From Niastella soli (lineage in GTDB: Bacteria; Bacteroidota; Bacteroidia; Chitinophagales; Chitinophagaceae), in the NCBI RefSeq assembly GCF_017742245.1, contig NZ_JAGHKO010000001.1, forward strand, positions 525,061 through 589,060: DNA of 64,000 bases, given 5' to 3'. Below are positions 1 through 7,487 of this stretch, piece by piece (the stretch's first letter is position 1; each line of letters starts with the position of its first letter). The notes under the pieces are model-generated. The model was given only the letters and a program-made list of their open reading frames with translations, had not been told where the DNA came from and did not search any database. The translations under genes and the position numbers were made by a program.

Positions 1-110
1 CTATAAAATCCAACTCTTGACAATGCAAACTTAAGAAAGGTTGCACCAAAAAAGGTTTAAAATAATTTTCCTATTTTATTTCATATCAATCCATTTCACG
101 AATAATCCCA

Positions 111-148
111 AAATCTGCACACTTATTGCCAAATCTGCGCACTTATTG
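111..148. repeat. Two 18-bp direct repeats 20 bp apart
   Basis: The sequence AAATCTGCRCACTTATTG occurs at 111-128 and 131-148, differing at a single base. The 20-bp period (about two helical turns) would place both copies on the same face of the DNA, as in a tandem operator. That they bind a regulator is inference only. Confidence 0.6.
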
Positions 149-245
149 GTTAAAACAGTCTTTTATTGTGTTTTACACTTTCTTTAAAGCAACGATTTTA
201 GGCATTTTTACACTCTTTTAGCAGCCAAATGTTTAAAAATGCGAT

Positions 246-253
246 TACATTTG
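246..253 (+). promoter_or_regulatory. Putative -7 element (TACATTTG) of the locus promoter
   Basis: TACATTTG fits the Bacteroidota sigma consensus TAnnTTTG and lies 58 bases before the first glycosyltransferase start. I see no good TTG -33 element at the expected 19-21 base spacing, so this is a partial match. Confidence 0.35.
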
Positions 254-311
254 CAGAATTAATTAAAAACCACTGTCAGTGAAGGTTTGATTTCGTATAA
301 CCCTTTATTAG

Positions 312-1136
312 ATGAAGAAATCTTATCTCCAAAAAATTGATTTTTACCTGTTAATACCCTTTTACAATAACCTACCGGGGCTGCTTCACTCATTACAAAG
401 TGTACAATATGACACAGATAAATATGCAGTGGTAATTGTTGATGACGGTAGTGTACAGCCTGTGACGCTGGATGACCTGTACAAACACATTTCACGGGAT
501 ATTTCTATTGAAATTATACAATTACCTTGTAATAAAGGGATTACAATTGCATTGAACACGGGGCTTCAATGGATCAGGCAGCAAAACGACGCCCTTTTTG
601 TTGCCCGGCTCGATTGTGGGGATACCTGTTCACCAGAAAGATTTTACCACCAGGTAACTTTTTTGAAGGAACATCCACCAATAAACCTGGTTGGCAGTTG
701 GTGCATATTTAAGGACCATTCCACCGATATAGCTTTCCGCTATATTACCCCAACGCGGCATAAAAAGATAAAAAGGGGTATGCATTTTCGGAATATTTTC
801 ATCCATCCTACTGTAATGTGGCGGAGTGATGCAATGAAAGATATCCCGCAATACCCTGATACTTTTCCTGATGCAGAGGATTATGGGTTCTTTTATCAGT
901 TAATGCAAAACGGCGAAGTGGCCATTATTCCGGAATACCTTGTGACCACAGAAATAAATCATAAAGGTATTTCGCTGAGTTCCAGAAAAAAACAGTTGAA
1001 TAGCCGAATTAAAGTGGTAAAGGAATACGGAAGAAATAGGGTTTTACGTTATTTGGGGGTTTTAAAATTAAGGTTACTCTTAATTATTCCGTACAACCTG
1101 GTGTTTGCCATGAAAAGGTTGTTGTATGGAGTTTAG
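312..1136 (+). CDS. Family 2 glycosyltransferase
   Basis: A 274-residue GT-A fold enzyme, expected to transfer a sugar from a nucleotide donor to a lipid-linked acceptor at the inner face of the cytoplasmic membrane. The N-terminus has the family 2 start (LLIPFYNN, residues 13-20) and the nucleotide-binding DDGS at 44-47. A DxxD acidic cluster (residues 101-104) stands where the metal-binding DxD is expected. The C-terminus has a short hydrophobic, basic stretch that may touch the membrane. It is the first gene of the locus and reads into the next glycosyltransferase. The sugar specificity cannot be read from the sequence. Confidence 0.88.
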   Translation: MKKSYLQKIDFYLLIPFYNNLPGLLHSLQSVQYDTDKYAVVIVDDGSVQPVTLDDLYKHISRDISIEIIQLPCNKGITIALNTGLQWIRQQNDALFVARLDCGDTCSPERFYHQVTFLKEHPPINLVGSWCIFKDHSTDIAFRYITPTRHKKIKRGMHFRNIFIHPTVMWRSDAMKDIPQYPDTFPDAEDYGFFYQLMQNGEVAIIPEYLVTTEINHKGISLSSRKKQLNSRIKVVKEYGRNRVLRYLGVLKLRLLLIIPYNLVFAMKRLLYGV

Positions 1137-1230
1137 TAATCACGAATCAAATGCCATATGATAAATAGAGGAGTTATTTTATAAGAGCCTGATAACAAAT
1201 GAGTTGCTATTACCATTAAATCCATTTATT

Positions 1231-2355
1231 ATGAAAATTGTACATGTGGCGGAGGCTTTTGCGGGTGGGATTGTAATGTTTGTTAAATCCTTGGTTGAAA
1301 ATATGCCTAATGATGAGCATATTATCGTACATGGCGAAAGAGCCAATGTGACAAGATTTACTGACATAAGGAAACAGTTTGCCAGAACGAATGCCCGTTT
1401 TGTACGGTGGCGTTCTGCTCAACGGAGCATACGATTGACCAAAGATTTTGCGGCTTTTTTTGAATTATATAAGGTTTTAAAGCGACTGAAAAAGCAACAT
1501 CAGATCGATGCCGTTCATTTACACTCCTCTAAAAGTGGTTTTATTGGAAGAATGGTATGTAAGGTATTGGGAATCAATAATGTAATTTATACACCCAATG
1601 GTGCCCCGTTCCTTGTAGGCACCAATAAAATGACAAACTTTCTTTATAAACAACTTGAACGCCTGGGCAATGGCTTTGGTGGTCAGGTAGTTTGCTGTTC
1701 CCCTTCCGAACAAGAAGAATATGAAAAGGCTGGTATTCAAGCCATTACCATAAACAATGGCATTACATTCGATCGCTTCAATGGTCTGGAAATGAGGCCT
1801 TCAAGTAAAAAATTCTGCATTGTAACCAGTGGACGTATTATAAATCAAAAAAATCCAGTCCTGTTCAATAGCATTGCACAGTATTTTCAGGAATTTAAAC
1901 AGTTTGAATTCATTTGGATAGGCGACGGACCCGAAAGAGCGCTTCTTACATCTTCTAATATAACAATAACCGGTTGGATGCCTGGCGAGGAAGTAGCCCG
2001 CTTGATTTCCTCAGCTAATGTATATTTATCTACCGCCAACTTCGAAGGTTTACCATATGCCGTTCTGGAAGCCCTGGCATTAAGGAAACCTGTTCTGCTC
2101 ACAGATAGCGTAGGCAATAGAGATCTGGTAAAGTCATGTTTAAACGGCGACCTGTTTAAACATCATTCTGAAGCAATAGTTAAACTGTTGCAATACTTTA
2201 ATAATACCAGCATGCTCAATATTATGGGAGAATTTTCTGCCCTTCATGGTAAAGAATCATTTAATGTAAATCATACCTTTACCCGGTACAGGCAGTTATA
2301 TGAAGGCCGGTCTAAGGAAGATGATAATTATCTGGTTCCCGCTCTTCTTAATTAA
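1231..2355 (+). CDS. Family 4 glycosyltransferase
   Basis: A 374-residue GT-B enzyme. The N-terminal half starts MKIVHVAEAFAGG, the usual opening of GT4 acceptor domains; the C-terminal half has IGDGPE and the E-x7-E donor-site motif in EGLPYAVLE. An upstream in-frame ATG at 1204 would add nine residues of poor character, so I prefer 1231, where the first beta strand begins. It lies 94 bases after the GT2 gene in the same direction, probably in the same transcript. It should add one sugar to the growing polysaccharide unit; donor and linkage are unknown. Confidence 0.87.
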   Translation: MKIVHVAEAFAGGIVMFVKSLVENMPNDEHIIVHGERANVTRFTDIRKQFARTNARFVRWRSAQRSIRLTKDFAAFFELYKVLKRLKKQHQIDAVHLHSSKSGFIGRMVCKVLGINNVIYTPNGAPFLVGTNKMTNFLYKQLERLGNGFGGQVVCCSPSEQEEYEKAGIQAITINNGITFDRFNGLEMRPSSKKFCIVTSGRIINQKNPVLFNSIAQYFQEFKQFEFIWIGDGPERALLTSSNITITGWMPGEEVARLISSANVYLSTANFEGLPYAVLEALALRKPVLLTDSVGNRDLVKSCLNGDLFKHHSEAIVKLLQYFNNTSMLNIMGEFSALHGKESFNVNHTFTRYRQLYEGRSKEDDNYLVPALLN

Positions 2356-2548
2356 ATAATTAAATATATAAAGTAAACGAGCATTAACACTTTATAGATC
2401 ATTACTTGTATAAATGGAAATTTTGTCCATTTACATATGAGATTAGTCATTTAATTAATAAGTTTTTACCAAAAAAAGCCAACTTACTCTTCCTTTCCAG
2501 GAGAAAAGCCCTCAAATAACCAACTATATAATAATAATTTACAAAAAT

Positions 2549-4000
2549 ATGCTGGGTCATTTTCAACTTCAGTCTTTAAATCAAGAAGCTGAAATTTCTT
2601 TTTTACAGTCAGCGTTGGAAGTAGAGGGACAGTTCATTCGCACTGAAAATGTTGTTAAGTGGGTAGAAGAACAGAGAAATGCCTTAAAAATTGACATCAA
2701 TGCCATTCCATTTAATAAATTAAATAAATGGAGTTTTCATCCTGAAACAGGCAATCTGGTGCATGCATCCGGCAAATTCTTTTCTATAGAAGGGATCAAA
2801 ATAAATACCAACTGGGGCAATGTACCTAGCTGGACTCAACCTATTATAAATCAACCAGAAGTAGGCTATTTAGGTATTATTGCGAAAAAGATAAATGGCA
2901 TTCTGCATTTTCTTATGCAAGCCAAAATAGAACCTGGAAATATTAATTACGTACAGTTATCGCCAACTTTACAGGCTACAAAAAGTAATTATTCCAGAGT
3001 TCATGAAGGCAATGCCCCACTTTACCTGGAATATTTCGCCTCAAAAAAAGGTAAGGTCTTATTAGATCAACTCCAATCTGAACAGGGAGCCCGGTTCTTA
3101 AAGAAGAGAAACAGAAATATCATTATAGAAGTAACCGGCGACATTCCTATGTACGACAACTTTTGCTGGCTTACGCTTGGGCAAATAAAAAGTCTATTAC
3201 AGATCGATAACCTGATAAATATGGATACAAGGACCGTATTATCGGGTATCAGCTTTGGGTCGTATGCGGTGAATGGAATTAACCTGGTGGATAAACTGGT
3301 CCATCGCTCAACAAATGAAGAAAGCCATAAGAGGCAAATGTTAATTACTGCACTGGACACCAGCGCAGCACTACATTCATTTGAAGAGATCATTTCTTGG
3401 ATAACCTCCCTGAAAAGCACCTACGATCTGGAAGTTTCAAGAATACCCCTGAAAGATGTACAGAAGTGGGAAAAAAATGAGAATGAACTATATCACGAAG
3501 ACCACAAGTATTTTTCTGTGATAGCTGTTGATGTTCATATAAGTAACCGCGAGGTAGTAAACTGGTCGCAACCCATCGTTAAATCGGCCCAGGAAGGTAT
3601 TATTGGCTTTATAGTAAGAAAAATAAATGGTGTGCTTCACTTTTTAGTTCAGGCTAAAATAGAAGCTGGAAATTTTGATATTCTTGAACTGGCGCCTACT
3701 GTCCAGTGCCTTACGGGTAATTATCGAAAGGGCCTGAACGACTATGAAGTGCCCTTTATTAATGAAGTGTTGAATGCCCCGAAAGAAAACATAATTTATA
3801 AAGCATTTCAATCAGAAGAAGGTGGCCGTTTTTACAGGGAACAAAATTTAAATTTAATAGTTGAAATGGATGAAAGGTTTTCTCAGGAAGTACCTGAAAA
3901 TTATTGTTGGATGACCCTAAACCAATTATACACTTTTATTAAGTTCAATAACTATCTGAATATTCAAGCCAGAAGCTTATTAGCCTCGGTAACATTTTAA
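2549..4000 (+). CDS. NDP-hexose 2,3-dehydratase family protein
   Basis: A 483-residue protein with an internal duplication: (S/N)W(T/S)QPI, KINGxLHFLxQAKIExGN and a following PTxQ...NY motif occur around residues 94-148 and again from about residue 337. This double-module layout is that of NDP-4-keto-6-deoxyglucose 2,3-dehydratases (EvaA/TylX3-type), which remove the C2 hydroxyl and start the 2,6-dideoxyhexose branch. The length matches that family. It is followed after 8 bases by a Gfo/Idh oxidoreductase and then an SDR, the two reductase types needed to finish the sugar. The family call is firm; the exact substrate is inferred. Confidence 0.88.
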   Translation: MLGHFQLQSLNQEAEISFLQSALEVEGQFIRTENVVKWVEEQRNALKIDINAIPFNKLNKWSFHPETGNLVHASGKFFSIEGIKINTNWGNVPSWTQPIINQPEVGYLGIIAKKINGILHFLMQAKIEPGNINYVQLSPTLQATKSNYSRVHEGNAPLYLEYFASKKGKVLLDQLQSEQGARFLKKRNRNIIIEVTGDIPMYDNFCWLTLGQIKSLLQIDNLINMDTRTVLSGISFGSYAVNGINLVDKLVHRSTNEESHKRQMLITALDTSAALHSFEEIISWITSLKSTYDLEVSRIPLKDVQKWEKNENELYHEDHKYFSVIAVDVHISNREVVNWSQPIVKSAQEGIIGFIVRKINGVLHFLVQAKIEAGNFDILELAPTVQCLTGNYRKGLNDYEVPFINEVLNAPKENIIYKAFQSEEGGRFYREQNLNLIVEMDERFSQEVPENYCWMTLNQLYTFIKFNNYLNIQARSLLASVTF

Positions 4001-4008
4001 ATAAGTTT

Positions 4009-4986
4009 ATGAAAAAGATTGGAATTGGTGTAATGGGTTGTGCCAATATCGCGCAAAGATCAGTAATCCCAGCTATTATCAATTTATCCGATAAGTTTGA
4101 ATTGAAAGCAATTGCAAGTCGTACTGCCGATAAAGCACAGGTTCTGGCCGCGCAATTCAATACCACTCCGCTTACTGGCTATGATTCACTATTGCAAAGA
4201 GAAGATATTGAAGCCGTATACATGCCCTTGCCAACAGGGCTGCATAAAGAATGGATTGCAAAGGCATTGCTGGCAGGCAAACATGTGCTGGCAGAAAAGT
4301 CATTAGCCTTGGATTATAACTCGGCCCGGGAACTTGTTGATTTAGCCAGGTCCAAAGGGCTGTTATTAATGGAAAATTTTATGTTCCGGTACCATAGCCA
4401 GCATAAGGCTGTATGGGAAATGTTACAGAATAAACATATAGGAGAAATCCGCCTATTTCGCAGCCAGTTTGGTTTTCCACCACTTGATAAATCTAATTTC
4501 AGGTATGATAAAGCTGTTGGTGGCGGAGCGCTTTTGGATGCAGGGGCTTATACGTTAAGAGCAGCCCAATGGTTCCTTGGCCGCGACCTGCAGGTATTAT
4601 CTGCTGTTTTATACATCGATCCAAAAAGTGATTCTGATATTTATGGAAATATGACGTTGCGCAATCAAAGTGGTGTTGTAGCCCAACTATCATTTGGTTT
4701 CGACAACTTTTATCAATGCAACTATGAGTTTTGGGGCAGTACCGGACGGTTAATTGCCAATAAGGCTTTTACCCCAAAAACAAATGAGATGCCCAGAATA
4801 ACAGTGGACAAAGCGACTGGAACTGAAAATTTAGAAATGCCTGCCGACAATCACTTTGTTAATATACTTGACGAGTTCTATTCAAGCCTGCTTTCCAACA
4901 AGCATAGTGAACACTTGGAAGATGTTCTTAATCAAAGTAAATTACTGGATTGTGTGCGCAATACATCTATAAAAGTTAATCTATGA
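4009..4986 (+). CDS. Gfo/Idh/MocA family oxidoreductase, likely NDP-sugar 3-ketoreductase
   Basis: A 325-residue NAD(P)-dependent oxidoreductase. The N-terminal Rossmann fold starts IGVMGCANIA; E96-K97 (family EKP position, here EKS) and GGGALLDAGAY at 171-181 give the expected Lys and Tyr near the active site. In deoxysugar pathways an enzyme of this family (KijD10-type) reduces the C3 ketone that the 2,3-dehydratase produces. Its place directly after such a dehydratase supports this role. It overlaps the next gene by four bases (ATGA), showing translational coupling. The role is inferred from context; the family is clear. Confidence 0.87.
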   Translation: MKKIGIGVMGCANIAQRSVIPAIINLSDKFELKAIASRTADKAQVLAAQFNTTPLTGYDSLLQREDIEAVYMPLPTGLHKEWIAKALLAGKHVLAEKSLALDYNSARELVDLARSKGLLLMENFMFRYHSQHKAVWEMLQNKHIGEIRLFRSQFGFPPLDKSNFRYDKAVGGGALLDAGAYTLRAAQWFLGRDLQVLSAVLYIDPKSDSDIYGNMTLRNQSGVVAQLSFGFDNFYQCNYEFWGSTGRLIANKAFTPKTNEMPRITVDKATGTENLEMPADNHFVNILDEFYSSLLSNKHSEHLEDVLNQSKLLDCVRNTSIKVNL

Positions 4987-5873
4987 AGGCAGCAGTTATA
5001 GGATGTAACGGATATATTGGCAAACACCTTTCTTTGTTTCTTCAGCAACAAGGATGGGAAGTTTATGGCTATGGGAAAAAACCAACATGTGATTTAAATA
5101 TTTCAGGTTACACCTCCCTGGATATTCAGTTAAAATCAGATTTTGACCGTTTTGATACACAAGTTGATTATGTATTTTATTTTTCTGGTATAACAGGGAC
5201 TGCTGCGGCCTACAATACCTATGAAAATTATATTGATGTCAATGAAAAAGGGCTATTGCATTTACTAAATAAGGTAAGAACAGCAAGTCAAAAACCGAGA
5301 ATAGTATTTCCTTCCTCCCGGCTTGTATATAAAGGGGTGGCAAATACTTTATTGTCTGAAGACGCGGAAAAAGAATTTAAAACTATATATGCTTTAAATA
5401 AATGGTTCGGAGAACAGGTAGTGCAACAATTCAGCAACTACTTTGATGTACCATTTTCAATTTTTCGTATCTGTGTTCCCTACGGCAATTTATTTGCAGA
5501 CAGTTATTCTTATGGCACTATCGGCTTTTTTTTAACAAAAGCAAAAGCCGGTGAGCCAATTACCCTTTTCGGTGAGGGAGAGCCCAAACGGACGTTTACC
5601 CATGTAGAAGATATATGCCTGCAAATATATCATGCCCTGAGCAAAGAAGGTTCCGTTAACAATACACTGAATATAAGTGGCGAAACTTTTTCATTAAAAG
5701 AAGTGGCTGAACAAATAGCTGCGAAATATAGTGTGACTGTGGAGTTTAAAGACTGGCCTAAAATGGATGCCAGCCTGGAAAGTGGAGATACAATTTTCGA
5801 CGGATCACGAATTTCTCAGCTTATTCAGAAACCTTTAAAAAACAGTTTTCAAACCTGGTTGCAAAGCATATAA
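4983..5873 (+). CDS. NAD-dependent epimerase/dehydratase (SDR), likely NDP-sugar 4-ketoreductase
   Basis: A 296-residue extended SDR protein. The NAD-binding glycine motif GCNGYIG is at residues 7-13, a PSSRLVY strand at 110-116 carries the serine region, and the YxxxK pair is Y136/K140. In this position it most likely reduces C4 of the intermediate made by the two preceding enzymes and so sets the final stereochemistry of a 2,6-dideoxyhexose; an epimerase role is also possible. It is translationally coupled to the Gfo/Idh gene. No NDP-glucose synthase or 4,6-dehydratase is in the window, so the precursor must come from elsewhere. Confidence 0.86.
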   Translation: MKAAVIGCNGYIGKHLSLFLQQQGWEVYGYGKKPTCDLNISGYTSLDIQLKSDFDRFDTQVDYVFYFSGITGTAAAYNTYENYIDVNEKGLLHLLNKVRTASQKPRIVFPSSRLVYKGVANTLLSEDAEKEFKTIYALNKWFGEQVVQQFSNYFDVPFSIFRICVPYGNLFADSYSYGTIGFFLTKAKAGEPITLFGEGEPKRTFTHVEDICLQIYHALSKEGSVNNTLNISGETFSLKEVAEQIAAKYSVTVEFKDWPKMDASLESGDTIFDGSRISQLIQKPLKNSFQTWLQSI

Positions 5874-5907
5874 GCAATTAGAAATGAAACGTATAAATTT
5901 TTAGATT

Positions 5908-6243
5908 ATGGAAGACAGGGTTACGGCTGATAATAACAATTCGTTACTATGGATAAAACAATTCATAGAAACTGAGTTTAAATTTAAACAGGAACTGATA
6001 AACCGTCAGCAAGAAGAGATAGATAATCTGAAAAAAAACTTGGAAGGCAACCAGGATTTGATTACAGACCTGAAGGAAAAACTGCAAAGTTGTAGTCAAA
6101 CCAATGCAGGAAACAATCAATTGATCAATAAATTACTTGGTGATATTACCAAACTGCAGAATGACATTGACTGGTATAAAAGAACATATGAAAGAAGAAG
6201 TCTTTTGGGTACTATCAAAGAAAAAATAAAAAGATATTTTTAA
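5908..6243 (+). CDS. Small coiled-coil protein of the polysaccharide locus
   Basis: A 111-residue protein with no signal peptide or membrane segment. Residues 25-90 are rich in K, E, Q, N, L and I in a pattern suited to a coiled coil. The end (WYKRTYERRSLLGTIKEKI) resembles the basic tail that in Bacteroidota often closes glycosyltransferases after a C-terminal coiled coil. It lies 34 bases after the SDR gene and 20 bases before a DXD glycosyltransferase that itself has a coiled coil. It may be a free-standing partner or scaffold for glycosyltransferases. I know no function for it. Confidence 0.75.
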   Translation: MEDRVTADNNNSLLWIKQFIETEFKFKQELINRQQEEIDNLKKNLEGNQDLITDLKEKLQSCSQTNAGNNQLINKLLGDITKLQNDIDWYKRTYERRSLLGTIKEKIKRYF

Positions 6244-6263
6244 ACAACCTTATTTATATACCT

Positions 6264-7442
6264 GTGATTCCAAAAATTATTCATTACTGCTGGTTTGGAG
6301 AGGATTCAATTCCTGTTGAGCAAATGGATTACATTGAAGATTGGAAAAAAAGGCATCCAGACTGGCAATTTATTTTTTGGAATAAAGACAACGCACCCCT
6401 GCAGATCCCGTACCTTAAAAAAGCAGAGGGGTTAAGAAAATGGGCCAACATGAGTAATTATGTTCGTCTTTATGCCATTAAAGAACATGGAGGAATATAT
6501 TTAGACACAGATATTAAACTGGTAAAAGACCTGACTTCATTGCTGGACAATGATTGCTTTTATGGATTTGAAGAGTTCAATGCGCAGGATAATACGTTTT
6601 GGGTAAATAATGCAATTTTTGGTGCAAAGAAAGATCACGACTTCATCACTAGTTGTCACAATGAATTACTTGTTAAATTCGACGGCAGTGAAGAAGCAAA
6701 TTTATCTTCGCCAAGACTTACTACAGAATTACTTATCCGCTTAAAAAATCTGTCTGATTATAAAGAACAACTGTTAGGCGATATTAAGCTATATCCAATT
6801 GAATACTTTTACCCAATCCATTACTCCGAAGCATACAAAATAAATGAATTTGAAAAATACATCTTTCCCGAAACCATAGCAGTACATGTTTGGGCCAGAA
6901 CCTGGGTCAATAAAAAAACGCTGATCGAGGCCTTTGATTTTTTAAGGTATAAAACAAGCGAGCAGGAAAAATACATCTCTACCCTTCAAAAAACTATACA
7001 GCAGCAGGAATCTACTGCCAATGAGATCTATTACTGGAAACAACATTTTGAAAACGAGTTTAATAACCTAAAACTTCACCAGGAGAAAGATCAAATAATA
7101 ATTGAATATCAAAGAACTTACACTGAAATTGTTGATATTATAAATAATATCCAGGAGAAAGTTAGCGATTTGTTAAAATGGAATAATACCCTGGAAAAAT
7201 TAAGTGAAACAATTACAATTCAAAATGATTTACTTATAAAGCGTATTGAACTATTAGAAGATAAGATCCATCATGTAGAAGATAAGGTCCAACATGTAGA
7301 AGATAAGATCCAACATGTTTCAATTGAAATAGATAAGAAAGCAGAAAGTCAATCACAAGAATTCAAAGCCATTCATAAGGATATACAAAATATTAGTTTC
7401 ATTAACCTTTTCACAAACATATTCAAGAAAAAAAAGTTATAA
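6264..7442 (+). CDS. DXD-motif glycosyltransferase with C-terminal coiled coil
   Basis: A 392-residue protein that starts at GTG (MIPKIIHYCWFG, the conserved opening of the Gly_transf_sug/OCH1-like family). The catalytic DXD is DTD at residues 81-83, in GGIYLDTDIKLV. Residues 1-230 form the transferase; residues 230-370 are a long coiled coil with a run of heptads of the form VEDKIQH. These heptads are encoded by three 21-bp DNA repeats (7254-7316). The coiled coil may hold the enzyme to partners in an assembly complex. The sugar is unknown. Confidence 0.85.
   Translation: MIPKIIHYCWFGEDSIPVEQMDYIEDWKKRHPDWQFIFWNKDNAPLQIPYLKKAEGLRKWANMSNYVRLYAIKEHGGIYLDTDIKLVKDLTSLLDNDCFYGFEEFNAQDNTFWVNNAIFGAKKDHDFITSCHNELLVKFDGSEEANLSSPRLTTELLIRLKNLSDYKEQLLGDIKLYPIEYFYPIHYSEAYKINEFEKYIFPETIAVHVWARTWVNKKTLIEAFDFLRYKTSEQEKYISTLQKTIQQQESTANEIYYWKQHFENEFNNLKLHQEKDQIIIEYQRTYTEIVDIINNIQEKVSDLLKWNNTLEKLSETITIQNDLLIKRIELLEDKIHHVEDKVQHVEDKIQHVSIEIDKKAESQSQEFKAIHKDIQNISFINLFTNIFKKKKL
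7254..7316 (+). repeat. Three 21-bp tandem repeats encoding coiled-coil heptads
   Basis: Units at 7254-7274, 7275-7295 and 7296-7316 share GTAGAAGATAAGATCCAACA with few changes, and each encodes one heptad (V/L-E-D-K-I/V-Q/H-H). Because 21 bp is in frame, gain or loss of copies would lengthen or shorten the coiled coil by about 1 nm per unit without breaking the gene. Confidence 0.85.
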
Positions 7443-7487
7443 AACAAGTCTACGCTCAAAAAATTGTCATTTTTTTATTCAGAAGCA

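Larger units (their letters stand above)
1..311. other. AT-rich intergenic leader of the polysaccharide locus
   Basis: I see no convincing gene here. The stretch is very AT-rich and holds a pair of near-identical 18-bp sequences (111-128 and 131-148) and a Bacteroidota-like -7 element (246-253) just ahead of the first glycosyltransferase. It probably contains the promoter of the locus, but the upstream gene lies outside the window. Confidence 0.5.
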
